Assembly (NCBI RefSeq): GCF_020595125.1
Contig: NZ_JACNMS010000001.1
Span: 1-64,000 of the forward strand
Origin: Jeotgalibacillus aurantiacus
GTDB lineage: Bacteria; Bacillota; Bacilli; Bacillales; Jeotgalibacillaceae
DNA length: 64,000 nucleotides
Direction: 5' to 3'
The notes beneath the pieces are model-generated. The model worked only from the letters and a program-made list of their open reading frames with translations. It was not told where the DNA came from and searched no databases. The position numbers were made by a program, and so were the translations under genes. Positions 27,535-36,753 of the stretch are shown piece by piece (the stretch's first letter is position 1; the number at the start of each line of letters is the position of its first letter).

Positions 27535-28170
27535 TTACTCTGTCACACCGTTCACAACTTTTTCAAGACGGCTCGTCATTTCACTGATCCGGTCGTGCAT
27601 CAGACGATAGCTGACGGGGTTCGCGATGAGGCGTGAGGTAATATCCACAATATGCTCATATTCAACCAGCCCGTTTTCCTTCAGCGTACGCCCCGTTGAT
27701 ACGATATCCACAATCCGGTCTGTCAACCCGATAATCGGTGCAATTTCAATCGAACCATTCAGCTTAATAATCTCCACCTGTTCCCCCTGCTCGCGGAAAT
27801 ACGAAGAGGCCACATTCGGGTATTTTGTCGCAATCCGGGGCGCTACTTCATTCATTTTCGTATCCGGAAGTCCTGCTACCGCGAGATAACAGTGACTGAT
27901 TTTCAAATCAAGCAGTTCATACACGTCACGCTCTTCTTCAAGCATCACATCTTTCCCTGCAATGCCAATATCCGCCACGCCGTGCTCCACATATGTTGGA
28001 ACATCCATCGGCTTCGCTAAAATAAAGCGCAGATTTTCCTCCGGCACTTCAATGATTAATTTGCGTGAATCATCAAACTCAGGCGGTAAATTGTAACCCG
28101 CTTCCTTCAGCATCACTACCGCCTCTTCAAAAATACGCCCTTTTGGCATGGCAATCGTTAATTCCTTCAT
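27535..28170 (-). CDS. hisG: ATP phosphoribosyltransferase, short form
   Basis: First enzyme of histidine synthesis. At 211 residues it is the short HisG that lacks the regulatory C-terminal domain and needs HisZ. The PRPP-binding block is [14 protein letters not shown] (about 154-167). It overlaps hisZ by 4 bases, consistent with a 1:1 complex. Confidence 0.97.
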   Translation of the reverse strand: MKELTIAMPKGRIFEEAVVMLKEAGYNLPPEFDDSRKLIIEVPEENLRFILAKPMDVPTYVEHGVADIGIAGKDVMLEEERDVYELLDLKISHCYLAVAGLPDTKMNEVAPRIATKYPNVASSYFREQGEQVEIIKLNGSIEIAPIIGLTDRIVDIVSTGRTLKENGLVEYEHIVDITSRLIANPVSYRLMHDRISEMTSRLEKVVNGVTE

Positions 28171-29348
28171 GCCTGATCCCCTGCCTTTCCAATAAACGTA
28201 TGCACATCACTGAACCCCGCTGTAAAGCGGTCCACATTTGAAACACCCTTAACATCCTGAACGATGACGGCTTTTTGTGCACGTCTGTATTCAGCGGCAA
28301 GCTCTACCGCTTCTTTCCGGCGCTCTCCAGAAAATAAAATAAGTGCCGGCTGGTTTTCAGTTTTTTCTGTGTTTAAGGCTTCCATCAGATAATCCATCCG
28401 GATCCCAAATCCCGTCGCCCCAACTTCTGCACCAAACTGACGCAGCAGATTATTGTAACGTCCGCCATTTCCAAGCGCGAAGCCGACATTGTCCGCATAT
28501 ACTTCAAACAGCACACCCGTATAATAAGACATGTGGCTGACAAGCGACACATCCATCTTTACATACTCGTCCACACCATAATCACGCAGCACGTCCCATA
28601 ACTCTTCAAGCTCACGAAGCGCTTCTCTTCCTCCGTTGCCTTCTAAAAGAGCCTCCGCTTTTTCAATCGAACCATCGTTACCCTGAATATGAAGCAGCTT
28701 CAGCAGACGCTGTTTATCAATCGAAGATAAAGATAATGACTCCACGTGCTGACGGAAGCCAACATAGTTCTTCTCATACAAATATTTACGCAGCTGTTCT
28801 GCACGCTCCTCCGTACCGACAATCTGCAAAAACAGCTCCTGTACGAAGCCGACATGACCGACAGAAATCGTAAAATCCTCTAACCCGGCTGCCTTCAGTG
28901 CCGACACTAAAAGGGCAATCGTTTCAGCATCCGCACTCACCGTTGAATCACCGATCAGCTCTACACCAATCTGCTCAAACTCAGCCGGACGCCCACCCTC
29001 ACGCTGCTGGGCACGGAACAGATTCGCTGCATAAGCAAGACGGAGCGGGTTGCGATCCTTTAACAGCTTCGAAGCCGCCACACGCGCAATCGGCGCCGTC
29101 ATATCCGGACGAAGCACCAGCGTACGTCCCTGCTGATCCAGCAATTTAAAAAGCTGCTGATCCAAAATCGCAGAAGCCGCGCCAACTGTTTCATCATACT
29201 CAAGCGCAGGCGTCTCCATAAATTCATAACCCCACGTCGACAACTCCTGCTCCACCTTCGATCGAATCTCTTGTTTCATTTTATATAAATGAGGAAACGT
29301 ATCCCTCATTCCAATTGGTTTTTCAAACATAAAAAGCTTTGACATCAT
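28167..29348 (-). CDS. hisZ: ATP phosphoribosyltransferase regulatory subunit HisZ
   Basis: A 393-residue HisRS-like protein that regulates short HisG and senses histidine. GMRDTFPH near the N-terminus, [12 protein letters not shown] and [12 protein letters not shown] are class-II synthetase-like motifs without the full aminoacylation set. The frame extends to 29369, but AAAGGG lies 8 bases before ATG 29348. First gene of the hisZGDBHAF-IE operon. Confidence 0.95.
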   Translation of the reverse strand: MMSKLFMFEKPIGMRDTFPHLYKMKQEIRSKVEQELSTWGYEFMETPALEYDETVGAASAILDQQLFKLLDQQGRTLVLRPDMTAPIARVAASKLLKDRNPLRLAYAANLFRAQQREGGRPAEFEQIGVELIGDSTVSADAETIALLVSALKAAGLEDFTISVGHVGFVQELFLQIVGTEERAEQLRKYLYEKNYVGFRQHVESLSLSSIDKQRLLKLLHIQGNDGSIEKAEALLEGNGGREALRELEELWDVLRDYGVDEYVKMDVSLVSHMSYYTGVLFEVYADNVGFALGNGGRYNNLLRQFGAEVGATGFGIRMDYLMEALNTEKTENQPALILFSGERRKEAVELAAEYRRAQKAVIVQDVKGVSNVDRFTAGFSDVHTFIGKAGDQA

Positions 29349-29388
29349 CGTTTCAGCCCTTTCATTCACGAAATCTCATCATTCTTTA

Positions 29389-29394
29389 AGTATA
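29389..29394 (-). promoter_or_regulatory. Possible -10 of the his operon promoter
   Basis: TATACT on the minus strand about 40 bp before the hisZ start. The -35 is not clear. Upstream, TTAGTTCGCTAATATGCTAA (29436-29455) has repeated TTAG/CTAA half-sites that could be an operator. No T-box or attenuator was seen in the leader. Confidence 0.4.
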
Positions 29395-29573
29395 CCCGAT
29401 CTCATTTCAGGAAAACGAAAAGAATACAAAACGCTTTAGTTCGCTAATATGCTAATAAAGTAAAGATATTGTGTAGTTTACTAGGATCCGGGCCACGCGT
29501 CAAGAGAATCGGGTCCAGATTACGGCCATTTTCAGAAGAAAAAACGGATCGCGTGGGTGAGTCAAAGGTCATG

Positions 29574-29699
29574 ACTTTGCGAAAGAGAGGCAAAACCTTG
29601 AGAAACGGTATGAAAACCTTGTGAAACTCGATTGAAATCTTGCGAAAGAACATCAAGATTTTACGAAACTTCACAAAAATATTTCGAACCACCAGCCGC
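29574..29699 (+). repeat. Phased intergenic array, type C
   Basis: Six tandem units of exactly 21 bp with core TTGYGAAAC. GAAA/GAAC positions are 29581, 29602, 29623, 29644, 29665 and 29686. It lies in the gap between the PrsA-like gene and hisZ (29349-29987). A 92-codon open frame on the minus strand spans it and would encode heptads such as FVKFRKI, but it has no ribosome site. Confidence 0.8.
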
Positions 29700-29811
29700 G
29701 AACGAAGGATGTTTAAACACAATTTTTAAATTACTGTCGACATGATTATGCATGGTTTTGTAATCCCTCACCTCTTTCAACTTGTGAATGATGATATAAA
29801 CTCCTCACTTA

Positions 29812-29924
29812 GTGGCGGGGACATCCGTAGACTCCTGTGGCGGAAAGGGTCAGGTGAAACCGAGTGTGCGAAGCGCAGGCGGGTTCACCGCCCGGCCACG
29901 GAAAGCGTAGGGTGTCCCCGCCAC
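29812..29924. repeat. Dispersed palindromic element, copy 2
   Basis: 113 bp. Outer arms GTGGCGGGGACA / TGTCCCCGCCAC are perfect and continue inward with one wobble pair. The interior matches copy 1 closely (GTAGACTCCTGTGGCGGAAAG, GGTTCACCGCCCGGCCACGG), but the outer 10 bases differ from every other copy. Same gap as the type C array. Confidence 0.85.
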
Positions 29925-29953
29925 GGTTTTAGTTTTACATGTAAAATAAAAAA

Positions 29954-29975
29954 GACAGCTCCATAAGGAACTGCC
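29954..29975 (-). terminator. Terminator of the PrsA-like gene
   Basis: GACAGCTCC / GGAACTGCC arms (with two G-U pairs) and a 4-base loop, then a T-run on the minus strand, 12 bp after the stop. Confidence 0.8.
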
Positions 29976-29987
29976 TTCATCATCTAT

Positions 29988-30764
29988 TTAGATCAACGTT
30001 TCAATCTCAGCATCTGCCTTAATTTCCTCAAGGTGAGCTGTTACAAGCTCCTGCTGCTCAGACTGCTGCAAGCTTTGTACGATTGTATCGCGAACATCTT
30101 CAAGAGCTGGTGCTTCCTGACCCGCTTCCTCTGCCTGTGCAGTTGCCTGGTCATAATACTCCTGAATCTCTTGATCAGTCGGCTCCTCTACCGGTGCCAC
30201 CTGGTCAATGTATTTTTCAAATTTAATTGATTCTGCCATTTGACCGCGTAATTCTTCAACGGTCATACCCTGCTCTTCAATGGACGTCGTCAGCTGCTCT
30301 TCTCCGCCATTTTGCTCAGCGAAGGCTGCGTATTCTTCATCAATTTCTTCTTCTGAAGCTTCAAGACCTGCTTCGTCTGCTTTTTGCAGAAGAATCGTCT
30401 GGTCAATCAACAGATTCAGTGCCTGTTCTTTCATTTGGTTTGCAGCTTCTTCAGATGTTGGGTCCTGTCCCTGCATCTGGAACTGCATTTGTGTTCTTTG
30501 AAGGACATTATTATAATCAGCACCCAGAATCTCTTCGCCATTAACAGTCGCAACGACTTCATCGTCCGCTACTTTCTGTTCGTCAAGCTTAGCCTGCATC
30601 TCTTCCTGTGCAGCCTGTTGCTCTTCAGCAGACTGCTGCTCACCGCCGGCCTGTTCTTCTGTTGCTGCCTCTTCGTTATTTGCTGCTTCATCCTCGCTAC
30701 AGGCTGCAAGTCCAAGTGCCAATGCGCCTGCTGCAAAAGGTAATAATACTTTTTTGAAATTCAT
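29988..30764 (-). CDS. PrsA-like lipoprotein with SurA N-terminal domain, no PPIase domain seen
   Basis: A 258-residue secreted lipoprotein. Signal peptide with lipobox LGLAAC (Cys about 23), followed by a Glu/Ala/Gln-rich linker (about 24-75). Then a SurA/PrsA-type chaperone domain (VATVNGEEILGADYNNVLQ, then EQALNLLIDQTILLQKADEAGLEASEEEID). The parvulin catalytic domain that PrsA has in the middle is missing: the chain goes straight to the C-terminal helices. The open frame runs to 30932, but AAGGAG before ATG 30764 decides the start. Likely an extracytoplasmic folding factor. Confidence 0.8.
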   Translation of the reverse strand: MNFKKVLLPFAAGALALGLAACSEDEAANNEEAATEEQAGGEQQSAEEQQAAQEEMQAKLDEQKVADDEVVATVNGEEILGADYNNVLQRTQMQFQMQGQDPTSEEAANQMKEQALNLLIDQTILLQKADEAGLEASEEEIDEEYAAFAEQNGGEEQLTTSIEEQGMTVEELRGQMAESIKFEKYIDQVAPVEEPTDQEIQEYYDQATAQAEEAGQEAPALEDVRDTIVQSLQQSEQQELVTAHLEEIKADAEIETLI

Positions 30765-30919
30765 GTTGAAAAAAACTCCTTCCGGAATGTGTATTTCTCT
30801 ATTTTTTAAGCCTATTGTGCATTGTACATGAGAATCCAAAAAAAGCAAACCCATAACCCTTCTATAATATAATTGAAATCGTTTTGTTACACATTGAGTG
30901 GGATGTAGTTGACTAAACC

Positions 30920-31034
30920 GGGTCTTTGACATCCTTCGCTTTCCACGGCCGCGCGGTGAGCCGGCTAATGCTCCGCATTACGCCGTCTCACCTGTCGCTT
31001 CTCTGCCGTAGGAGTCTTCGGATGTCAAAGACCC
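30920..31034. repeat. Dispersed palindromic element, copy 3 (inverted)
   Basis: 115 bp with perfect 15-bp outer arms GGGTCTTTGACATCC / GGATGTCAAAGACCC. Opposite orientation to copies 1 and 2. The internal segments GCTTTCCACGGCCGCGCGGTGA and CTCACCTGTCGCTTCTCTGCC are recognisable but more diverged. Located between the PrsA-like gene and bioY. Confidence 0.85.
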
Positions 31035-31078
31035 TTACATTATTAATTTGGAATGGAGTAAATGTGAATCAATAAGTT

Positions 31079-31196
31079 GGGCCGTTTCATAATTTTATTA
31101 TGAAATGATTCAAACATAATTTAATAACCAAGCAATACACTCTACAGCTTGGCGTGAACCCTTTCCGCCACAGGAGTCTCCGGATGTCAACGGCCC
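31079..31196. repeat. Decayed palindromic element, copy 5
   Basis: The right half (GTGAACCCTTTCCGCCACAGG followed by AGTCTCCGGATG) is well preserved. The left half is replaced by AT-rich DNA with its own small hairpin (TTTCATAA / TTATGAAA). The outer ends still pair: GGGCCGTT at 31079-31086 with AACGGCCC at 31189-31196. This makes it a partial copy next to copy 3. Confidence 0.6.
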
Positions 31197-31271
31197 TTTG
31201 TGATTTTTATTACTGTAGATGAAAATAAATATAAAGAAAATAATCCAAATACAATTGAGTATTCAAATGAA

Positions 31272-31327
31272 TTAAGTTAACCTAAATAAAAATTAAGTTG
31301 ACTTAAAGTAATCTAGTTTACTATACT
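31272..31327 (+). promoter_or_regulatory. bioY promoter with BirA-type operator
   Basis: TTAAGTTAAC (31272-31281) and GTTGACTTAA (31297-31306) form an inverted repeat with a 15-bp spacer and one mismatch, the layout of Firmicute BirA boxes. The right arm overlaps TTGACT (-35, 31298-31303), and TATACT (31322-31327) is the -10, with an 18-bp gap. Biotin-loaded BirA would block the promoter. Confidence 0.75.
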
Positions 31328-31358
31328 AATTTTAGATTAACGCAAAGGGGATATACAT

Positions 31359-31952
31359 ATGGTTAAGTCACCGCTTCATGGAATGATTTTGGCTTCTTTA
31401 TTTGCTGCACTGATGGCAATTGGGGCAAATATTACATCGATTGTTCCGATTCTTGTGATTGGAAATGTGCCGGTTACGCTTCAGACGGTGGTTTGTCTGC
31501 TTGCGGGCGTGCTGCTAGGTAAAAAATGGGGACCGGTGGCAATGGTGGTTTATCTGCTTATCGGACTTGCCGGAATGCCTGTATTTGCTCAGTGGAGTGG
31601 AGGTTTCCGTACATTAATCAGCCCGACTTTTGGATTTATTTTATCTTATATCGTGGTCGCGTGGGTTGTTGGATTAATGGTCGAAAAGAAAAAAACGTTC
31701 GCGATGCTTGTAACAGCAACCTTGATCGGCACAGCGATCAACTATTTTATCGGAACGAACTGGATGTATATGGCTTATAAACTCTGGTTCAACGCACCGG
31801 ACGGCTTCTCATATGCCATCGCATGGGCATGGATGCTGCCAACGATTCCAAAGGACATCATTTTAGCAGTAGTGGCTGCGATTGTATCTGTGAAAGTACT
31901 GCAAGCCTTCCCACATACACGTGTACCTGCTAAAACACAGGCGAGCGCATAA
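31359..31952 (+). CDS. bioY: Biotin transporter substrate-binding protein BioY
   Basis: A 197-residue polytopic membrane protein, the S-component that binds biotin for an ECF transporter. GNVPVTLQTVVCLLAGVLLG (about 35-54) and YLLIGLAGMPVFA are BioY signatures, and about six membrane segments are visible. It is a single-gene unit here with a BirA-like operator, so it must share the ECF energising module encoded elsewhere. AAAGGGGAT precedes the ATG. Confidence 0.95.
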   Translation: MVKSPLHGMILASLFAALMAIGANITSIVPILVIGNVPVTLQTVVCLLAGVLLGKKWGPVAMVVYLLIGLAGMPVFAQWSGGFRTLISPTFGFILSYIVVAWVVGLMVEKKKTFAMLVTATLIGTAINYFIGTNWMYMAYKLWFNAPDGFSYAIAWAWMLPTIPKDIILAVVAAIVSVKVLQAFPHTRVPAKTQASA

Positions 31953-31956
31953 AAAA

Positions 31957-31984
31957 GAGCCCGGAAAATTTATTTTCCGGGCTC
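31957..31984. terminator. Bidirectional terminator between bioY and the acetyltransferase gene
   Basis: Thirteen-bp arms GAGCCCGGAAAAT / ATTTTCCGGGCTC, flanked by A-run and T-run. The stop codon of the converging acetyltransferase gene lies inside the hairpin. Confidence 0.92.
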
Positions 31985-32479
31985 TTTTTTTGATTCATCA
32001 GGCATCCTGATAATCTGCATTGGATTCCCTCCGGCGAATGCACCGGCTGGAACGTCGCGATGGACAAGCGTTGCTGCAGACACCACCGCACCATCTCCAA
32101 TCTTCACACCTGGTAAAATCGTGGAGTTAGCTCCAACCATCACGTTATCGCCAATTTCTACGATCCCCAGCCGATACTCACTCACCAGATATTCATGAGC
32201 CAGAATGGTTGTATTGTAGCCGATTACTGTATTACGACCGACTTTAATTTTCTCCGGGAAAAGGATATCCGGCATGACCATGAGAGCGAATGCCGTCTTC
32301 TCACCGACTTCCATCCGCAACAGTGTGCGGTACATCCAGTTTTTCACCCGAAAAAAAGGTGTGTATCTGGCTGTCTGCAAGATGGCAAAGTTCCATGCCA
32401 CTTTTACAAAGGGAACCGTTTTGTACAGCTGCCACAAAGAGTTCGAACCCTCTACAGGATATCGATCCGTCCGTCTCAT
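31970..32479 (-). CDS. yvoF: Hexapeptide-repeat acetyltransferase (YvoF-like)
   Basis: A 169-residue left-handed beta-helix acyltransferase. Hexapeptide repeats run from about residue 75 ([15 protein letters not shown]) to 145 ([31 protein letters not shown]). It lies between ppaX (overlap 4 bases) and the shared terminator, the order seen in B. subtilis yvoF-ppaX-yvoD-lgt-hprK. The acceptor substrate is unknown. Confidence 0.88.
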   Translation of the reverse strand: MRRTDRYPVEGSNSLWQLYKTVPFVKVAWNFAILQTARYTPFFRVKNWMYRTLLRMEVGEKTAFALMVMPDILFPEKIKVGRNTVIGYNTTILAHEYLVSEYRLGIVEIGDNVMVGANSTILPGVKIGDGAVVSAATLVHRDVPAGAFAGGNPMQIIRMPDESKKEPGK

Positions 32480-33126
32480 TCGCCGGACTCCAGCACAATT
32501 TCCTCTAAATCACTCATGGTTTCAAGCATATAGTCAGGATTGAATTGAAGAAGATATTCTCTTCCTTTTGCTGACCAGGCAACGGCGGCTGTTTTCGTAC
32601 CTGCATTTTGCCCGCCTTCAATATCGTGATGATTATCTCCAACCATAATCGCTTGCTCAGGCTTTGATCCAAGCAGAGTCAGTGCTTTTTCAAGCGGCTC
32701 CGGATGCGGCTTGGCATGCTCCACATCATCAAGACCAATGACCACATCAAAATACGGATCGAGCTTCATCAGTTTTAAGCCTTTATGCACTACGTCATTT
32801 CGCTTGGTCGAAACGATCGCAAGTTTAATTCCTTTGTCATGAAGCGCTTTGACCGTCTGCTCAACACCCTCAAACCCTGTGACGAGCTCGTCGTGCATCC
32901 GCAGATTATATTCACGGTAAAAAGCCATCATCTCTTCAGTTTTTTCAGGATTCAGCGCATTGAACGAATCAAACAGCGGCGGTCCCATAAATTTCAGCAC
33001 GTCCTCTTTCCCATACTCACCTGGATAATAATGATCCATGACATGGAGAAAAGACGAAATGATTAAATCGTTTGTGTTGATTAGCGTTCCGTCCAGATCA
33101 AATAATACAGTATCAATTTTGCTCAT
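32476..33126 (-). CDS. ppaX: Pyrophosphatase PpaX
   Basis: A 216-residue HAD-family hydrolase. Motif [10 protein letters not shown] (about 10-18), motif II VSTKR, and motif [16 protein letters not shown] near 171. PpaX hydrolyses the pyrophosphate made when HprK dephosphorylates HPr-Ser-P, which fits its operon with hprK. It overlaps both neighbouring genes. Confidence 0.92.
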   Translation of the reverse strand: MSKIDTVLFDLDGTLINTNDLIISSFLHVMDHYYPGEYGKEDVLKFMGPPLFDSFNALNPEKTEEMMAFYREYNLRMHDELVTGFEGVEQTVKALHDKGIKLAIVSTKRNDVVHKGLKLMKLDPYFDVVIGLDDVEHAKPHPEPLEKALTLLGSKPEQAIMVGDNHHDIEGGQNAGTKTAAVAWSAKGREYLLQFNPDYMLETMSDLEEIVLESGE

Positions 33127-34060
33127 ATTGCGGTTCCCTCACTTTTGCTTCGTATCGGTTCCATATTGTTGCCACAATGATCGTCAATAATACAGCTGTT
33201 GTCACACGGATGATCACAAGCGGTAAGATCGGAATGCCGAGTGGAATAAAAATCAGCGTATCCTCTACGATCGCGTGACAGGCGACGAGGAAAATGAAGG
33301 CAAGTGTTGCATCCTTTTTACTGACCCCATCCTCTTTTACTGCCTTAATCATGACGCCTGCACCGTATGCAAGTCCGATCGTCAGCCCGGCTACAAGGGT
33401 CATAGACGTATTCTCTTTCATTCCAAGTCCTCTTGTGACCGGTGCCATCCATTTAGAAAAAACGTCCAGCCATTTTAAATCACGCATAATCTGAATGACA
33501 ATCATCAGTGGAATAACGATCAATGCGAGCTGAAGAATACCAAATGCCGCTTTCTCCAGTCCAAGCAGTAAAATGCTTCCCCAGCCGCTGACATCCGGAT
33601 CACCAGGCGGCACCATGCCATACTGCGCAATGTCAGAGCCGCCCTGCCAGACGAGATTAATAATAATCGCAGATGTAAAGGCAAGCCCGAGACGCACGAG
33701 TAAAACCACCCAAAGCTTTACCCCAACCTTTAGCGCCACGCCGGTCTCAATGAGCAGATTATGTGAAAATGACAGCATAACAGCAATAATAAACACTTCT
33801 TTTACCGTCATTTCCAGTGAAAGAATTCCGGCAATCCCGGCATAAAGATTCAGCAGATTCCCTAAAACGAGCGGAACCGCGGCCTCCCCGCTCAGTCCGA
33901 ACAATCCCATAAACGGCGCAATTAAGTCTGTGATAAATGGCAGAACCGGCGTAAATTGCAGAACTGTGATCAAAAACGTGATCGGAAAAATGACTTTTCC
34001 GAGTGTCCACGTCGTCTGAAGCCCTGCTTTTAGTCCGTCAAGCCACGTCTTTTTCGTCAT
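33113..34060 (-). CDS. yvoD: Nucleoside-recognition (Gate) membrane protein YvoD
   Basis: A 315-residue polytopic membrane protein with two Gate/nucleoside-recognition-type segments. The paired hydrophobic blocks with buried charged residues ([39 protein letters not shown]) resemble transporters of this clan. The real start is ATG 34060 behind AGGTGG; the four codons before it have no ribosome site. Function unknown; conserved between lgt and ppaX. Confidence 0.85.
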   Translation of the reverse strand: MTKKTWLDGLKAGLQTTWTLGKVIFPITFLITVLQFTPVLPFITDLIAPFMGLFGLSGEAAVPLVLGNLLNLYAGIAGILSLEMTVKEVFIIAVMLSFSHNLLIETGVALKVGVKLWVVLLVRLGLAFTSAIIINLVWQGGSDIAQYGMVPPGDPDVSGWGSILLLGLEKAAFGILQLALIVIPLMIVIQIMRDLKWLDVFSKWMAPVTRGLGMKENTSMTLVAGLTIGLAYGAGVMIKAVKEDGVSKKDATLAFIFLVACHAIVEDTLIFIPLGIPILPLVIIRVTTAVLLTIIVATIWNRYEAKVREPQYEQN

Positions 34061-34072
34061 GTATACCGCCAC

Positions 34073-34903
34073 CTAATTTTGCTTATCTGCGTAACGGGTC
34101 GTAATGCCTTTACCGAAACGGCGGTAAAGAAGAATTGCCAGTGCAATGACAATCAGCGCAAAGGATAACGCCTGTGCAATACGGATCGTTTCCGTCAGCA
34201 TTAAGCTGTCTGTTCTGAGCCCTTCAATAAAGGCCCGGCCAATCGAATACCAGATCACATAAAATAAGAAAATTTCACCGCGTAACGGATTTACTTTTCT
34301 AAGAGCAAGCAGCAGAACAAAACCTACGAGACTCCATAAAGATTCATACAGAAACGTCGGATGATAATAAGCAAACGTCCCGTCAATCTCGATATACATC
34401 TGATTAATAATCCAGTCGGGGATAAAAAGACCCTCCAGAAAGCTGCGGGATACTTCACCACCGTGGGCCTCCTGGTTGATAAAGTTCCCCCAGCGCCCAA
34501 GCAGCTGGCCCAAAATGATACTAGGCGCGGCAATATCAACGATTTTCCAAAAGGATAATCCTTTGATTTTCGCGTAAACAATACCGGTTGCAATCGAACC
34601 GATCAGCGCTCCGTGAATCGCAATCCCGCCATTCCAGATTTGAATAATCGCACCTGGATTCTGGGAATAAAAATCCCACTGAAACGCAACATAATAAATC
34701 CGCGCTGAAATGATCGCAATCGGAACGGCCCAGATTAGCAGGTCAGCAAACATATCTTTTGGCATACCAAGGCGATCCGCCTCGCGATTAGCAAGTATAT
34801 ATCCAAGAACAATCCCCGTTCCGATAATCAGTCCATACCAGGCAACACTTAATGGGCCGATACTGAACGCAACCGGATCAATGGGCTGTGCAGTAAAAAG
34901 CAT
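34073..34903 (-). CDS. lgt: Prolipoprotein diacylglyceryl transferase
   Basis: A 276-residue membrane enzyme that moves diacylglycerol to the lipobox Cys of prolipoproteins. The Lgt signature [14 protein letters not shown] (about 138-151) contains the essential Arg, and [10 protein letters not shown] and [22 protein letters not shown] are later conserved blocks. AGGAGG precedes ATG 34903. Two lipoprotein substrates are encoded in this window (PrsA-like, cytochrome c551). Confidence 0.97.
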   Translation of the reverse strand: MLFTAQPIDPVAFSIGPLSVAWYGLIIGTGIVLGYILANREADRLGMPKDMFADLLIWAVPIAIISARIYYVAFQWDFYSQNPGAIIQIWNGGIAIHGALIGSIATGIVYAKIKGLSFWKIVDIAAPSIILGQLLGRWGNFINQEAHGGEVSRSFLEGLFIPDWIINQMYIEIDGTFAYYHPTFLYESLWSLVGFVLLLALRKVNPLRGEIFLFYVIWYSIGRAFIEGLRTDSLMLTETIRIAQALSFALIVIALAILLYRRFGKGITTRYADKQN

Positions 34904-34914
34904 CTGATTTCCTC

Positions 34915-35850
34915 CTAAATATCGTCATGATCTCCATCTACAATGATGTCATTTAATCGGTTTGAGAATTGCTCAGCCGCATTCATTCCCATCCGCTTCA
35001 AACGGAAATTCATCGCAGCGACTTCAATGATAACGGCCAGGTTTCGTCCGGGACGAACCGGCAGCGTAATTTTCGTGACGTCTGTATCGATAATTCTCAT
35101 CGTCTCTTCATCCAGACCAAGACGATCGTACTGCTTCGTCTTATCCCAGATTTCAAGATCAATCACCAGCGTCACCCGCTTATGGCTGCGGACAGCACCC
35201 GCACCAAACAACGTCATCACATTGATGATGCCGAGTCCGCGGATTTCAAGCAAATGCTCAATCAACTCAGGTGAAGAACCGATCAGCGTATCTGTATCCT
35301 CCTGACGAATCTCCACGCTATCATCCGCTACAAGTCGGTGACCACGCTTGACGAGCTCGAGTGCGGTTTCACTTTTACCGACACCGCTCTTCCCTGTGAT
35401 CAGTACACCGACTCCATAAATATCAACCAGCACACCATGCAGGGCAGTGGATGGCGCAAGCTTACTTTCAAGGAAATTTGTCAGACGGCTTGAGAACCGC
35501 GTTGTCTTCACAGGCGTCTTCATCACAGGCACCTGATTACGTTCAGAAGCTTCAATTAACTCAGCCGGAACCTCTATATCGCGGGATAAAATAATCCCCG
35601 GTGTATTGTCCGTACAGAGCTGGCCCATCCGATCCTTCTTTTCATCAGTCGAAAGAAGCTCATAAAAAGACATTTCCGTTCGTCCAAGCAGCTGAATCCG
35701 CTCAGCCGGATAATAGCTGAAATAACCCGCCATCTCGAGTCCGGGTCTTGAAATATCACTCGTCGTTACAGGACGGTGAATCCCTTCTTCCCCACTGACG
35801 AGCTCCAGACCAAATTTTTCAATAATATCATTCGTCGTTACCTTTGGCAT
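34915..35850 (-). CDS. hprK: HPr kinase/phosphorylase
   Basis: A 311-residue bifunctional enzyme that phosphorylates and dephosphorylates Ser46 of HPr and Crh. Walker [10 protein letters not shown] is near 155, the HprK signature [11 protein letters not shown] follows near 200, and the C-terminal [13 protein letters not shown] helix is present. The open frame goes back to 35988, but GCAAGGAGG precedes ATG 35850 and the length then matches the family (310). First gene of the operon. Confidence 0.97.
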   Translation of the reverse strand: MPKVTTNDIIEKFGLELVSGEEGIHRPVTTSDISRPGLEMAGYFSYYPAERIQLLGRTEMSFYELLSTDEKKDRMGQLCTDNTPGIILSRDIEVPAELIEASERNQVPVMKTPVKTTRFSSRLTNFLESKLAPSTALHGVLVDIYGVGVLITGKSGVGKSETALELVKRGHRLVADDSVEIRQEDTDTLIGSSPELIEHLLEIRGLGIINVMTLFGAGAVRSHKRVTLVIDLEIWDKTKQYDRLGLDEETMRIIDTDVTKITLPVRPGRNLAVIIEVAAMNFRLKRMGMNAAEQFSNRLNDIIVDGDHDDI

Positions 35851-36011
35851 AAGAAGCCTCCTTGCATGTTTTCTCACATACTGTCTATTGTAGCACTTTG
35901 AAAATTGATTCACTAGATTAGATGACCGAAACATCCTGTGAAAAGGTGTCTGATTTCCACTCGTCATACGATCTTTTTCATGATGCAACTTGATTGACGA
36001 GGAGGAACTCT

Positions 36012-36671
36012 ATGGCAACGATTGTTCTTGATGCAGGTCACAGCTACAACACACCGGGTAAAAGAAGTCCGGATGGGATGAGAGAGTTTGCCTTTAACCG
36101 GGCTGTCTGCCAGGCTGCAAGAAAGAAGCTCGAATCACAAGGAATACGAACCATCTTGACGCATCGCGATGACCGGGACGTTCCATTAAAAGAGCGGACA
36201 GACCTGGCCAATCGCGAAAAAGCAGCGCTGTTTATCTCTATTCACGCCAATGCTTATGGATCAGGAAACTGGAATGACGTCCACGGGATCGAAACGTATA
36301 TCCACTCAAAAAACGACTCGCAGTCAAGGTCTCTTGCAGAAGCCGTTCACTACTCACTCATTAAAGAGACACGGCGTAAAGACCGCGGCATCAAAACGGC
36401 AAATTTTCACGTTCTGAGAGAAACCGTCATGCCTGCGGTGTTAATTGAATGCGGCTTTATGACCAATAGAGAAGAAAAAAAGCTCCTGGCCAGTGAGGAT
36501 TACCGGACCCTCTGCGGTCACACCATCGCAGCCGCTATCCTTACCTTTATCGGTGTCAAAAAAACACTGTATCTCGTCCAGACAGGTGCATTCAGCTCGA
36601 TTGAAAATGCGAAAAAGCAGGCACAAGCTTTGAAGAATGCTGGGTTTGATGCAATGATTATGGAGAAATGA
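36012..36671 (+). CDS. N-acetylmuramoyl-L-alanine amidase with short SPOR-like repeat
   Basis: A 219-residue Amidase_3 enzyme that cleaves the lactam side-chain bond of peptidoglycan. Zinc ligands are in VLDAGHSYNTPG (His near 11), LKERTDLAN and SIHANA; the catalytic Glu is in IECGFMTN. The last 36 residues (LYLVQTGAFSSIENAKKQAQALKNAGFDAMIM) form one CwlC-type wall-binding repeat. No signal peptide, as in CwlC, so release by mother-cell lysis is possible. AGGAGG before ATG 36012 decides the start. Confidence 0.88.
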   Translation: MATIVLDAGHSYNTPGKRSPDGMREFAFNRAVCQAARKKLESQGIRTILTHRDDRDVPLKERTDLANREKAALFISIHANAYGSGNWNDVHGIETYIHSKNDSQSRSLAEAVHYSLIKETRRKDRGIKTANFHVLRETVMPAVLIECGFMTNREEKKLLASEDYRTLCGHTIAAAILTFIGVKKTLYLVQTGAFSSIENAKKQAQALKNAGFDAMIMEK

Positions 36672-36753
36672 CCTCTCAATGTCTCACAAGCGGTTTGCTT
36701 GAATGATGCACTCTTCATGAATTGTCGGAACGCGAGCAGTACAATCTCTTTTC

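Noticed and set aside
29349-29560. T-box leader for the his operon
   Set aside because: No T-box sequence or specifier stem was found; only a possible -10 and half-site repeats.
29444-29722. 92-codon minus frame across the type C array
   Set aside because: The heptad pattern comes from the 21-bp period. There is no ribosome site and no recognisable protein.
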